In this document: positions 1-5,853 of the stretch, piece after piece | Numbering within the stretch: position 1 is the first letter of the stretch | How the letters are laid out: each line of letters begins with the position of its first letter | Notes under the pieces: model-generated | What the model was told of the DNA's origin: nothing | Seen by the model: only the letters and a program-made list of their open reading frames with translations | Databases searched by the model: none | From: RYN-431 sp036388295 | Lineage (GTDB): Bacteria; Planctomycetota; Phycisphaerae; Tepidisphaerales; Tepidisphaeraceae | Direction: 5' to 3' | DNA: 5,853 bases | Assembly: GCA_036388295.1 (NCBI GenBank) | Contig: DASVSC010000110.1 | Coordinates: 1 to 5,853, forward strand | Position numbers and translations under genes: made by a program

Positions 1-1
1 C

Positions 2-403
2 GGCAGCATGGGCCTGGAATGCCTGTCGCGCGGGGCGACGCATGCCGTCTTCTTCGACGCCGACCGCACCGCTCTGCTGGGGCTGAAGCAGAACATCGCG
101 ACGCTGAAGGTGGAATCGACCAGCCGTGTGATGGCGGGCGACATCTTCAAATTGGCCCCGGCGTTCGATCCGCCGTCGCCGGTCGGGCTGTTGTTTCTGG
201 ACCCGCCCTATCGGTACCTGCGTGAAAAGCCCGCGGACCTGCAGAAACTGGTGGCCGGCCTGCTGCCGAAGCTGGCGGCAGACGGGACTGTCATCTTCCG
301 GCACGACACGGCGGATGATTTTGACTTCGACGGACTGCGGCGCGATGACCGCCGCGTGTACGGGTCGATGACGATCGACTTGCTACGACAGCCCGACTCG
401 TAG
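2..403 (+). CDS. rsmD: 16S rRNA (guanine(966)-N2)-methyltransferase RsmD, 5'-truncated by window edge
   Basis: RsmD methylates N2 of G966 of 16S rRNA in the 30S subunit using S-adenosylmethionine. The visible 133 codons begin inside the SAM-binding motif I: GSMGLECLSRGA matches the family's GSGxxGLExLSRGA. An acidic SAM-ribose position follows in FFDADR. The catalytic motif IV, LDPPY, is encoded at 197-211. The rest is the usual alternating strand/helix C-terminal half of a Rossmann methyltransferase, ending with TAG at 401-403. The reading frame is open to the left edge, so the ATG at 8-10 is an internal methionine inside motif I and not the start; about 50 N-terminal residues should lie outside the window. 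The stop codon lies within the left arm of a large inverted repeat (399-456). The gene converges on yebC, with 95 nt between stops. The family call is firm. RlmL-type or other DPPY methyltransferases are less likely given the motif I sequence and the length. Confidence 0.9.
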   Translation, partial: GSMGLECLSRGATHAVFFDADRTALLGLKQNIATLKVESTSRVMAGDIFKLAPAFDPPSPVGLLFLDPPYRYLREKPADLQKLVAGLLPKLAADGTVIFRHDTADDFDFDGLRRDDRRVYGSMTIDLLRQPDS

Positions 404-456
404 GGCGGGCACTGCCCGCGATTCTGCGGAGTGCGGCGGGCAGTGCCCGCCCTACG
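399..456. repeat. 21-bp perfect inverted repeat, REP-like palindromic element between convergent genes
   Basis: Bases 399-419 are perfectly complementary to 436-456, with a 16-nt loop (420-435). Each arm is also a palindrome on its own: 405-419 is GCGGGCA-C-TGCCCGC and 435-451 is GGCGGGCA-G-TGCCCGCC. The region could therefore fold as one long hairpin or as two smaller ones. It carries the rsmD stop codon and starts 42 nt past the yebC stop. No T-tract follows the stem on either strand, so it is not a canonical intrinsic terminator, although it may still stop or stabilise transcripts from both sides. The compound palindrome resembles dispersed REP-type elements of GC-rich genomes. Its copy number in this genome cannot be seen here. 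Confidence 0.8.
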
Positions 457-498
457 CTAACGCTCATCCGGAGTACTGGCAGGAGCCGAGAACCGCCA

Positions 499-1236
499 TT
501 ACGCCCCCACCGACTCCGGCAGTTCCGCGTTGTGCGACACGCTTTGCACGTCGTCGTAGTCCTCAAGATTATCGATCAGCTTCAGCAGCGACGCAGCTTT
601 ACCTTCGTCGAGTGCGACGGTGTTGCTCGGCAGGTAAGTGATTTCTGAGTTCTCGACGGCGATCTTTTTCGCCGTGATCGCGTCCTTCACCTTGTGATAG
701 GCGGCGACCGGCGTGGTGACTTCGAACACTTCGCCCAGATCGCGCACGTCGTCCGCGCCGGCCTCCAGCGCCACTTCCATCAGCGTCTCTTCGTCGATTG
801 CGTCACTCTTGATCGCAATGACGCCTGCCTTCGTGAATTGAAACGCGACCGACCCGCTGACAGCCAGGTTGCCGCCGGCGCGCTCGAACATGGCCCGCAG
901 ATCGGGGGCGGTGCGGGCGCGGTTGTTGGTTAGCGCCTCGATCATCAGTGCCGCCCCGCCGGGGCCGTAGCCTTCGTAGGTGACGGCTTCGTAGTTGTCG
1001 CCGCCGAGTTCGCCGGTGCCCTTCTTGATCGCGTTGGCGATCGTATCCTTGGGCATGTTGGCGGCCTTGGCCTCGTCGACGATGTAGCGGAGCGCTAGGT
1101 TCTCGTCCGGGTTCCCGCCGCCGCCCTTGGCCGCGATGATGATTTTGCGGGCGATCTTGCTCCAGACCTTGCCGCGCTTGGCGTCGTTCTTGCCCTTTTG
1201 GCGTTTGATATTCGCCCAGTGACTGTGCCCGGCCAT
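499..1236 (-). CDS. yebC: YebC/PmpR/TACO1-family translational or transcriptional regulator
   Basis: This 245-residue protein is full length for the family (usually about 240-250). It opens with the signature MAGHSHWANIKRQKGKND, followed by a helical, lysine-rich N-terminal domain (about 1-75). The conserved TYEGYGPGG motif follows at about 86-94, then the region around LTNNRARTAPDLR and GGNLAVSGSVAFQF in the middle domain. Family members were described as DNA-binding regulators (PmpR). The mitochondrial homologue TACO1 and some bacterial homologues help translation of difficult nascent sequences such as polyproline; which role applies here cannot be told. The start is secure: the signature begins at the first ATG and a strong AAGGAG lies 5 nt upstream. 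It is the last gene of the operon, 9 nt after the TPR gene. The stop is TAA at 499-501. In many bacteria yebC neighbours ruvC; here it follows a TPR lipoprotein gene. Confidence 0.95.
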   Translation of the reverse strand: MAGHSHWANIKRQKGKNDAKRGKVWSKIARKIIIAAKGGGGNPDENLALRYIVDEAKAANMPKDTIANAIKKGTGELGGDNYEAVTYEGYGPGGAALMIEALTNNRARTAPDLRAMFERAGGNLAVSGSVAFQFTKAGVIAIKSDAIDEETLMEVALEAGADDVRDLGEVFEVTTPVAAYHKVKDAITAKKIAVENSEITYLPSNTVALDEGKAASLLKLIDNLEDYDDVQSVSHNAELPESVGA

Positions 1237-1241
1237 CGATG

Positions 1242-1247
1242 CTCCTT
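1242..1247 (-). promoter_or_regulatory. Shine-Dalgarno of yebC overlapping the upstream stop codon
   Basis: On the minus strand the sequence reads TAAGGAGCATCGATG. The TAA (1248-1246) is the stop codon of the TPR gene, and its last two bases are the first two of the AAGGAG ribosome binding site. The ATG of yebC follows with 5-nt spacing. A terminating ribosome would sit directly on this site, so coupling or reinitiation is likely. Confidence 0.85.
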
Positions 1248-3471
1248 AATCGGCTTGAACGACCGGCGCGACGACGACGGGCGTTTTCTGCTGCAGTTGC
1301 CTTAACTTCTGTTCGATCCGGAGCCGCAATTGCGGGTCCTGGGTGCCGCGCGCCTTGATCGCGTCGACCGCCTGCTGCCACCGCTCGGCCGACCGCTCCG
1401 GCTGCTTCGCCTGGTAGTGTGCGTCGCCGGCATGATCGAGCACGACCGGGTCCACCGGCACGGCCGCCGCGACCGCTTCTTCTAATCGCTTGGCCGCTTC
1501 GTCGAACTTCCCCCGCTTGTACAAAAGCCAGCCGAGGCTGTCCAAGTAGGCGGCGTTGTCCGGCTCCAGCGTGGCGGCACGCGTCAGCAGCGCTTCGGCG
1601 AACGGCAGCTCTCGGCCTTGATCGGTGAGCAAGTACCCAAGGTCATTGCAGACACTGGCGGCATTCGGATCGTAGCCGTACGCCTTGCGAAGGACGCGTT
1701 CGGCGGCCTTGTCATCGCCGATCAGGCTGTACTGCGACGCGAGGTAATACAGTTCGGGCGCGGAGGCGACGCGCCCCACCGCCTTATCGAGCGCCTGCCC
1801 CGCCGCCGACCGCTGGTTGTCCGCGGCCAGCACTTGCGCGTAAGCACCGGCAACGCTCGCCGCGTCAGGTCGTTGGGTTTGCACGGCGGCCAAGGCATCG
1901 AATGCCAAGCGCTTCTGCCCCGCCCGCAGCGTCTCGGCCACCGTCGCCATCAGCAGTTCCGGGTCGTCGCGATAGGCATCGAACAGGGTGGCCATTTCCG
2001 TCGACGACGACACCTCATCGACGTCGGCGAGTTGCGGCGCGGGCGAGGCGTCAGCGGCGGCGGCGTCGAAGCGGTTCGCGTCGGCGAGCGCTATGCTGGC
2101 CGACAAATCCTTTGCCGTCTTTTGTCTTCCCTGAGAAAGGTAAACCTTCGCGGCCACGTAATTTCGAGCCGACCCGAGCCGCGTTTCCACTTTCAGTGCC
2201 AACAGCCGCTCGGCCGTGAGCGGCCGCGGTTGGGCGAGGTGGGTGAGCATCTGCCAGCCGCGTTCCACGGTCGACCACTTCGCCGCATCGGCCGCGGTCA
2301 GCGTGATCAGGCGATGCAGCAACTGTTCGTGTCGGCCGGCGGCGCGATAGGCGTGGACGGTTTGGCGGACGGACGGCACCGTGATGTCACGTACGCGGTC
2401 GACGGCGTCAACCGCGGCGGTCGGGTCGCCGGCTTCCAGCAGCAGATACGAGCGGAGCAAAAATCGCCGGTCGTCGTCTGCCGCACCGCCGGACTCTCTG
2501 CGGGCTTCGAACTTGTCCAACGCGGCCAATGCCGCGCGCGGGCCGCCGCTGGCGTCGAACAGGTCTGCGAACGCCGCCAAGGCCAGGGGCGAGGCTTTAC
2601 TTTCGGCCACGAATGCGAACGCGCGCGCCGTCGCGCCGGCCGAGTCGCCCGCCGCCAGTTCGGCGCGGGCCAGCCGCAATTCCAGGCCGGCGGCCGACTG
2701 CGGTTCCTGCTGTTGCAAGCGTTTGTACAGTTCGATTGCCCGCGTGAACCGGCCGTTCTGCGTGGCGAGATCGGCCGTGCGCAGCACCAGGATGCCCGGC
2801 CGGGTCAGCACGTCGGCCAGTTCCGGCCGGCCGCGCAGGGAGAATGCGCGTTCGTCGACGATCGCGAGGACGTGTTCGTAGCATTCCAACGCGGCCGCAC
2901 GAAACCGGCCCTGTTCGAGAATCTGCCCGAGAAGGAGATCGACAACCGCGGCGAGGCCTTTGTCGCTGGTGTACCCCGGGCTAAGGCGGGCCAGCCGCAA
3001 CTGGGTCAGGGCTTCCGGTGGTTTTTTACTGGCCAACAGCAGCCGTGCGAGTTGCAGCCGCGAGTCGGCGTCGGCGGGGTCGAAACTGACGGCCTGACGG
3101 AACGCGGCGGCGGCCTTGGCATCGTCCATGCCGAGCTGCGCGTACCCCAGATCGCGCCAGACGACGGCGGAGGCCGGATCCAGCTCGGCCGCCGTGGTCA
3201 GCTGTTTGATCGCGACGGCCTTCTGGTCCCGCAGCAACGCGTCGCGGCCACGGGCGTAGGCGGCCAGCGCGTCCATCGGCGGCGAGCCCGGCGGCTGATC
3301 GACGGGCCGGGGCACGTCGAGCGGCGGTTGCAGGTCCGCCAGCGTCTGCAGTTCCGTGGGTTTTTGTACCGCGCTGACGTTCGCGATCCCCCTCTTTACC
3401 GCGCAGCCGCCCGTCAGGCCGACGGCCACGACGAGGGCGGCCCGCGCGAAAAGGGAAATCGGTCGGGTCAC
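1246..3471 (-). CDS. Large TPR-repeat lipoprotein of unknown specific role
   Basis: This 741-residue protein has an N-terminal lipoprotein signal: MTRP, a hydrophobic stretch at about 5-20, and a lipobox LTGGC with the acylated cysteine at residue 23. It is then probably anchored to the periplasmic face of a membrane. A proline-rich linker (about 45-65) is followed by clear tetratricopeptide repeats at about 68-165, where Ala-rich helix pairs end in ELDPAS and FDPADA. Degenerate helical repeats fill about 170-560. A second set of good TPRs lies at about 573-705, including LEPDNAAYLDSLGWLLYKRG. This C-terminal block resembles the one in many outer-membrane TPR lipoproteins. TPR domains bind peptides or proteins, and nothing shows the partner. 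The start is GTG (3471-3469), overlapping the hisG stop as GTGA; this is the start that keeps the signal peptide intact. Only a weak ribosome binding site is visible, consistent with coupling to hisG. No catalytic domain was seen. Confidence 0.85.
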   Translation of the reverse strand: MTRPISLFARAALVVAVGLTGGCAVKRGIANVSAVQKPTELQTLADLQPPLDVPRPVDQPPGSPPMDALAAYARGRDALLRDQKAVAIKQLTTAAELDPASAVVWRDLGYAQLGMDDAKAAAAFRQAVSFDPADADSRLQLARLLLASKKPPEALTQLRLARLSPGYTSDKGLAAVVDLLLGQILEQGRFRAAALECYEHVLAIVDERAFSLRGRPELADVLTRPGILVLRTADLATQNGRFTRAIELYKRLQQQEPQSAAGLELRLARAELAAGDSAGATARAFAFVAESKASPLALAAFADLFDASGGPRAALAALDKFEARRESGGAADDDRRFLLRSYLLLEAGDPTAAVDAVDRVRDITVPSVRQTVHAYRAAGRHEQLLHRLITLTAADAAKWSTVERGWQMLTHLAQPRPLTAERLLALKVETRLGSARNYVAAKVYLSQGRQKTAKDLSASIALADANRFDAAAADASPAPQLADVDEVSSSTEMATLFDAYRDDPELLMATVAETLRAGQKRLAFDALAAVQTQRPDAASVAGAYAQVLAADNQRSAAGQALDKAVGRVASAPELYYLASQYSLIGDDKAAERVLRKAYGYDPNAASVCNDLGYLLTDQGRELPFAEALLTRAATLEPDNAAYLDSLGWLLYKRGKFDEAAKRLEEAVAAAVPVDPVVLDHAGDAHYQAKQPERSAERWQQAVDAIKARGTQDPQLRLRIEQKLRQLQQKTPVVVAPVVQAD

Positions 3472-4367
3472 GGGATCACTTTATTCAGCGGGAACGTGAT
3501 TATTCCAGTCGCGCCTGCGCGTTTCAGCCGCGGAATCAGTTCGCGCTCCTGCTTCTCTTCGAGAATGACCTCGATCGCCACCCAGCCGGCGTCGCTGAGG
3601 CGCGACACCGTCGGGCTCTTCTCGGCCGGCAGGAAGCCGACGATTTCCGCCAGCTTCGCCTCGGGCACGTTCATCTTCAGCCCGACCTTCGCGCGCGCTT
3701 CAATCGCGCCTTTCAGCAGCATCGCGATGTTTTCCATCTTCTCGCGCTTGGCCGGGTTAGCCCAGGCGGTTTTGTTGGCAACGAAGCGGATCGTGCTGGT
3801 CAGCAGCGTGTCGATGATGCGCAGGTTGTTGGCTTTGATGCTGCTGCCGGTTTCGGTCAGATCGACGATGCCGTCGAGCAGGCGGGCCTTGATTTCCGTC
3901 GTGCCCCAGCTGAACTCGACCGTCACGTTCTTCACGTTTCGCTCGGCGAAGTAGCGTTTGGTCACGTTCACCAGTTCGGTCGCGATGACCTTTCCGGCAA
4001 AATCGTCGGCCGTTTTAATGGGGCTTTCTTCGGGGACACATAGCACCCAGCGGGCCGGGGCGCTGCTGGCGCGGCTGTAGGTTAGTTCGACGATCTCGTG
4101 CACGTCCTGGTCGTTGCCGTTCTCGACGACCCAGTCGTAGCCGGTCAGGCCGCAGTCGATGATGCCGTCGCTGACGTAGCGGCTGATTTCCTGGGCCCGG
4201 AACAGGACGGCGCTAATCTGGTCGTCGTCGATGCGTGGGAAGACGCTGCGCGAGTCGATCGACACCTTGTACCCGGCGCGGCCGAACAGGTCGACAGTGC
4301 TGGCCTGCATGCTGCCGCTGGGCAGGCCGAGGCGCAGGTGCTCGGGGGGAAGTCGCGTGCTGATCAT
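3468..4367 (-). CDS. hisG: ATP phosphoribosyltransferase, long form with C-terminal regulatory domain
   Basis: HisG catalyses the first step of histidine biosynthesis in the cytoplasm, joining ATP and PRPP to give phosphoribosyl-ATP. The 299 residues match the long (HisGL) form, which has its own ACT-like regulatory domain and needs no HisZ. Visible marks are LRLGLPSGSMQ near the N-terminus (11-21), GIIDCGLTGYDWV (68-80) in the catalytic domain, and the PRPP-binding region DLTETGSSIKANNL (169-182). The C-terminal histidine-binding domain lies at about 222-299 and ends in GATGIITFPLNKVIP. I chose the ATG at 4367-4365. The frame is open further upstream, but that extension is an Arg/Pro-rich shadow of the preceding gene, and homology begins at this ATG. 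The ATG overlaps the stop of the upstream HhH gene as ATGA, and the hisG stop overlaps the TPR start as GTGA, so coupling on both sides is likely. No other his genes are in the window. Confidence 0.95.
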   Translation of the reverse strand: MISTRLPPEHLRLGLPSGSMQASTVDLFGRAGYKVSIDSRSVFPRIDDDQISAVLFRAQEISRYVSDGIIDCGLTGYDWVVENGNDQDVHEIVELTYSRASSAPARWVLCVPEESPIKTADDFAGKVIATELVNVTKRYFAERNVKNVTVEFSWGTTEIKARLLDGIVDLTETGSSIKANNLRIIDTLLTSTIRFVANKTAWANPAKREKMENIAMLLKGAIEARAKVGLKMNVPEAKLAEIVGFLPAEKSPTVSRLSDAGWVAIEVILEEKQERELIPRLKRAGATGIITFPLNKVIP

Positions 4368-4978
4368 ACTTTGGCTTTCTTGGCCCCGGCGGCGCGGCGG
4401 ACGAGGGCGTAAAAGTCGTACAGCTCTTCGGATTTCAGGTGGCTTTCCACGAACTTCTGCGCCTCTTCGATGCTGGTGCCGGGTTCGACGGCTTCGGCTT
4501 CGGTCAGAAGGTCGAGCATCCACTGGTCGATCGGCGCGGCGGCCGAGTCGAGGCCGAACATCAGCGTGTACGCCTCGACGAACGGCGTCATGTCGGGCAT
4601 TTCCCGCAGGGCCGCCCGGGCGTCTTTTTTGCCGAGGGTTTTGATCCGCTCGAAGCTGAGTGTGTGCTCTTTTTCGAAGATCGCGTTGAGGATCTCGCGG
4701 AACATCAGTGCCCGCAATTCGATGGCCGGGTACTTCGGGCCAATGATTTCGATGACTTCCAGCTCGGTCGCCACGCGCAGCTCGTTGAGGTCGACGAACT
4801 CGCGGTCGACGATTTCCATCGCCGCCTCCGGCCGGCCGGCGGGGGCTTCGAAGGTAAGGATGCCCGTCACCAGGGCGCGCAGCGGATCAACCGCCTGTTT
4901 CGGCTCCGGCTTTCCCTCGCGGGTCAGCTTCTTGAGCAGGCTCTTCAGATTCTCGGTGTGCTTGTTCGCGTTCTTCAT
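4364..4978 (-). CDS. Degenerate HhH-GPD / endonuclease III-like protein
   Basis: The 204 residues resemble the helix-hairpin-helix DNA glycosylase fold of endonuclease III. A lysine-rich N-terminus leads into DPLRALVTGILTF (31-43), corresponding to the PFELLIAVLLSAQ helix of Nth. ELEVIEIIGPKYPAIELRALMF follows (about 72-93), then an ALREMPDMTPF segment (about 123-133) at the place of the hairpin LPGVGRKTA. API-D151-QWM sits where Nth has the catalytic aspartate of AVDTHV. The hairpin glycines and catalytic lysine are absent. The protein has no cysteine, so it cannot hold the C-terminal 4Fe-4S cluster of Nth. A monofunctional glycosylase (Asp only), a non-catalytic DNA or RNA binder, or another role all remain possible. 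The start is uncertain: ATG at 4978 is preferred, but TTG at 5005 adds nine residues (MRPPKKTPP). Both lie inside rbfA in another frame. The stop overlaps the hisG start. Confidence 0.65.
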   Translation of the reverse strand: MKNANKHTENLKSLLKKLTREGKPEPKQAVDPLRALVTGILTFEAPAGRPEAAMEIVDREFVDLNELRVATELEVIEIIGPKYPAIELRALMFREILNAIFEKEHTLSFERIKTLGKKDARAALREMPDMTPFVEAYTLMFGLDSAAAPIDQWMLDLLTEAEAVEPGTSIEEAQKFVESHLKSEELYDFYALVRRAAGAKKAKV

Positions 4979-5414
4979 TGGGGGCGTTTTCTTCGGCGGG
5001 CGCAATCGCTTCGGCAGTCTCGTCGCCGGCTTCTTCCGGGGCCGCTTCCGAGACGGGGTGCAGGGCGTCTTCTTCCTTGACGGCCTTGTCGATCAACTCC
5101 AGGACGTTGAGCTCTCTCTTCAGGGCCTCGTCGATGTGGAACTTGAGCATCGGGATGGTGCGCATCGGCAGCGACTTCTTGAGCTTCTGCCGCATCAGGC
5201 CGGCCGAGCTTTTGAGTGCGTTCAGGGCCGCGGTCTGCTTGCCCTCTGTGCCCATGATGGTGACGAACACGTCCGCGCTGCTCAGGTCACTGGCGACCTT
5301 CACGCGGGTGATGCTGGGCAAGGTTTCAAGGCGCGGGTCGTTGAGCTGGCGCATGATGATGCTCATCAGCTCATGCTGCAACGTGCTGCCGATCATTTCA
5401 GTTCTGCGGGACAT
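4887..5414 (-). CDS. rbfA: 30S ribosome-binding factor RbfA with long acidic C-terminal tail
   Basis: RbfA binds the immature 30S subunit near helix 1 and the neck of 16S rRNA and supports late maturation and cold growth. Residues 1 to about 115 form the usual KH-type domain: a MSRRTEMIGSTLQHEL opening helix, then NDPRLETLPSITRVKVASDLSSADVFVTI, then an AALNALKSSAGLMRQKLKKSL helix pair and PMLKFHIDEAL. The family is commonly 115-135 residues; this one has 175. Residues about 116-175 form a low-complexity Glu/Ala/Pro-rich tail with no visible fold. The last 30 residues (from 146 on) are encoded in the same DNA as the start of the next gene, in another frame. The start is ATG at 5414-5412, with only a weak purine-rich stretch (GAGAAAAG) upstream. 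It sits 14 nt after the small membrane peptide gene and downstream of ylxP, the classic ylxP-rbfA pairing. Confidence 0.9.
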   Translation of the reverse strand: MSRRTEMIGSTLQHELMSIIMRQLNDPRLETLPSITRVKVASDLSSADVFVTIMGTEGKQTAALNALKSSAGLMRQKLKKSLPMRTIPMLKFHIDEALKRELNVLELIDKAVKEEDALHPVSEAAPEEAGDETAEAIAPAEENAPNEEREQAHRESEEPAQEADPRGKAGAETGG

Positions 5415-5428
5415 ATTTTTTGCTTTTC

Positions 5429-5566
5429 TCAGCGACGTAAGACTTCAAGAATCATCAAACTGAAAGCCACGGCTAAACCAATTGCTGCAAGGAGGACGAC
5501 CAGCAGCAGTACAAGCCATCCAGAGAATTCCCAAATCGTTGGTAGATTCGGCGACGCCAGGATCAC
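5429..5566 (-). CDS. Small single-pass membrane peptide (45 aa), unrecognised
   Basis: A short reading frame fills the space between ylxP and rbfA. It starts with GTG at 5566-5564, overlapping the ylxP stop as GTGA, and ends with TGA at 5431-5429. A CGGAG Shine-Dalgarno lies 5 nt before the GTG. This is the only plausible start, because the frame is closed by a stop not far upstream and has no other usable codon. The product begins ILASPNLPTIWEF, then has a strongly hydrophobic run from Gly16 to Leu40 (GWLVLLLVVLLAAIGLAVAF onward), and ends in a short basic tail EVLRR. This looks like one transmembrane helix with a short N-terminal segment and positive residues on the cytoplasmic side. I recognise no family. 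The overlap, the ribosome binding site and the coherent hydrophobic helix argue that it is real, but at 45 codons chance cannot be excluded. Confidence 0.65.
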   Translation of the reverse strand: MILASPNLPTIWEFSGWLVLLLVVLLAAIGLAVAFSLMILEVLRR

Positions 5567-5844
5567 AGGAACTCCGTCTGAAAGTCCAGCAACGTCACGT
5601 CGCTGTTAGTTCTAACGAAGTCGACAATCTTGCTCAGTCCCCCTTCGACGTACCGTTTGTCGTTGCTGACCATCGCGATCCCCATGATGCATCGGCGGTG
5701 CTCGTCCATCCGATCGACCTCGGCCACGCTCACATTGTGGCCGTTGGCGATGCGGTCCTTCAAGCTCAGGATGACCCGTCGCTTGTCCTTCAGCGACTCC
5801 GCGGACGGGATCGAGAGATCGAGTTGGAGGATACCGACGTGCAT
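5563..5844 (-). CDS. ylxP: YlxP-like protein, DUF503 family
   Basis: The 93-residue product begins MHVGILQLDLSIPSAESLKDKRRVILSLKDR, the typical DUF503 opening: a beta strand, then the SLKDKR motif and a helix. It continues with NVSVAEVDRMDEHRRCIMGIAMVSND, where members usually read NVSVAEVDxxDxWQxA. The length matches the family (about 90-100). DUF503/YlxP proteins are small ferredoxin-like-fold proteins encoded between infB and rbfA in many bacteria; a ribosome-associated role has been suggested, but their biochemistry is poorly defined. The same context is seen here, with rbfA downstream, so infB (translation initiation factor IF-2) is expected just beyond the right edge. The ATG at 5844-5842 is the natural start for the family. 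Only 9 nt of upstream sequence is visible, too little to judge the ribosome binding site. The stop TGA overlaps the GTG of the small membrane peptide. Confidence 0.9.
   Translation of the reverse strand: MHVGILQLDLSIPSAESLKDKRRVILSLKDRIANGHNVSVAEVDRMDEHRRCIMGIAMVSNDKRYVEGGLSKIVDFVRTNSDVTLLDFQTEFL
5572..5576 (-). promoter_or_regulatory. Shine-Dalgarno for the small membrane peptide
   Basis: The minus strand reads CGGAG, then TTCCT, then GTG. The GGAG core with 5-nt spacing lies inside the last codons of ylxP. It supports the GTG at 5566 as a real start and suggests the peptide is translated by ribosomes finishing ylxP or loading beside them. Confidence 0.55.
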
Positions 5845-5853
5845 AAGAGCGGG

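Noticed and set aside
8..403. The ATG at 8 as the real start of the methyltransferase
   Set aside because: The methionine is inside the SAM-binding motif I (GSMGLE), and the frame stays open to the window edge, so the gene begins upstream of the window.
399..456. The inverted repeat as a canonical rho-independent terminator
   Set aside because: The stem is strong, but no run of T follows on either strand, and the loop of 16 nt is large. It is recorded as a repeat with possible terminator action only.
1618..3954. A 778-codon open frame on the plus strand, antisense to the TPR gene and hisG
   Set aside because: Its translation is Arg/Gly-rich with no recognisable motif, and it lies opposite two well-supported genes. 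Long antisense frames are expected from codon bias in GC-rich DNA.
4368..4523. A 52-residue N-terminal extension of HisG using an upstream start
   Set aside because: The extension is Arg/Pro-rich, lies within the end of the preceding gene in another frame, and has no counterpart in HisG. The ATG at 4367 gives a normal 299-residue protein.
4470..5609. A 379-codon plus-strand frame antisense to the HhH gene, rbfA, the small peptide and ylxP
   Set aside because: It is Ser/Arg-rich and without domain features, and it crosses several real genes on the opposite strand. It is best explained as a coding shadow.

Overview
This is GC-rich bacterial chromosome carrying housekeeping genes. One tight minus-strand operon fills almost the whole window. 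It converges on the 3' end of a plus-strand gene at the left edge. The gene mix is a YlxP/RbfA translation block, a long-form HisG, a large TPR lipoprotein, a YebC-family protein and RsmD. Together with the base composition and a GGGCGGGCACTGCCCGCC-type palindromic repeat, it reminds me of Planctomycetota (Phycisphaerae-like). That assignment is an inference from gene content and style, not something the sequence proves.

Layout from left to right. Bases 2-403 (+) are the 3' part of rsmD (16S rRNA m2G966 methyltransferase), cut by the window edge. Bases 399-456 form a 21-bp perfect inverted repeat that contains the rsmD stop codon and lies between the two convergent transcription units. The minus-strand operon then reads from right to left: ylxP (DUF503, 5844-5563), an unannotated 45-codon single-pass membrane peptide (5566-5429), rbfA (5414-4887), a degenerate HhH-GPD/endonuclease III-like protein (4978-4364), hisG (4367-3468), a 741-residue TPR lipoprotein (3471-1246) and yebC (1236-499).

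The operon is packed very tightly. Three junctions are 4-nt stop/start overlaps: GTGA at ylxP/small peptide, ATGA at HhH/hisG and GTGA at hisG/TPR. The TPR stop codon TAA is the first part of the yebC Shine-Dalgarno sequence (TAAGGAG). rbfA and the HhH gene overlap out of frame by at least 92 nt. Translational coupling along the whole run is therefore likely. ylxP-rbfA is the known tail of the nusA-infB cluster, so infB is expected just beyond the right edge. The shared theme is ribosome assembly and translation (RsmD, RbfA, YlxP, YebC/TACO1-like), with hisG, a TPR lipoprotein and a glycosylase-fold protein attached downstream.

The most notable items are the small membrane peptide between ylxP and rbfA, the glycosylase-like protein lacking the usual lysine and Fe-S cysteines, the long rbfA/HhH overlap, and the palindromic element that supplies the rsmD stop. 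I saw no CRISPR, tRNA, rRNA, insertion sequence or obvious novel defence-type system.
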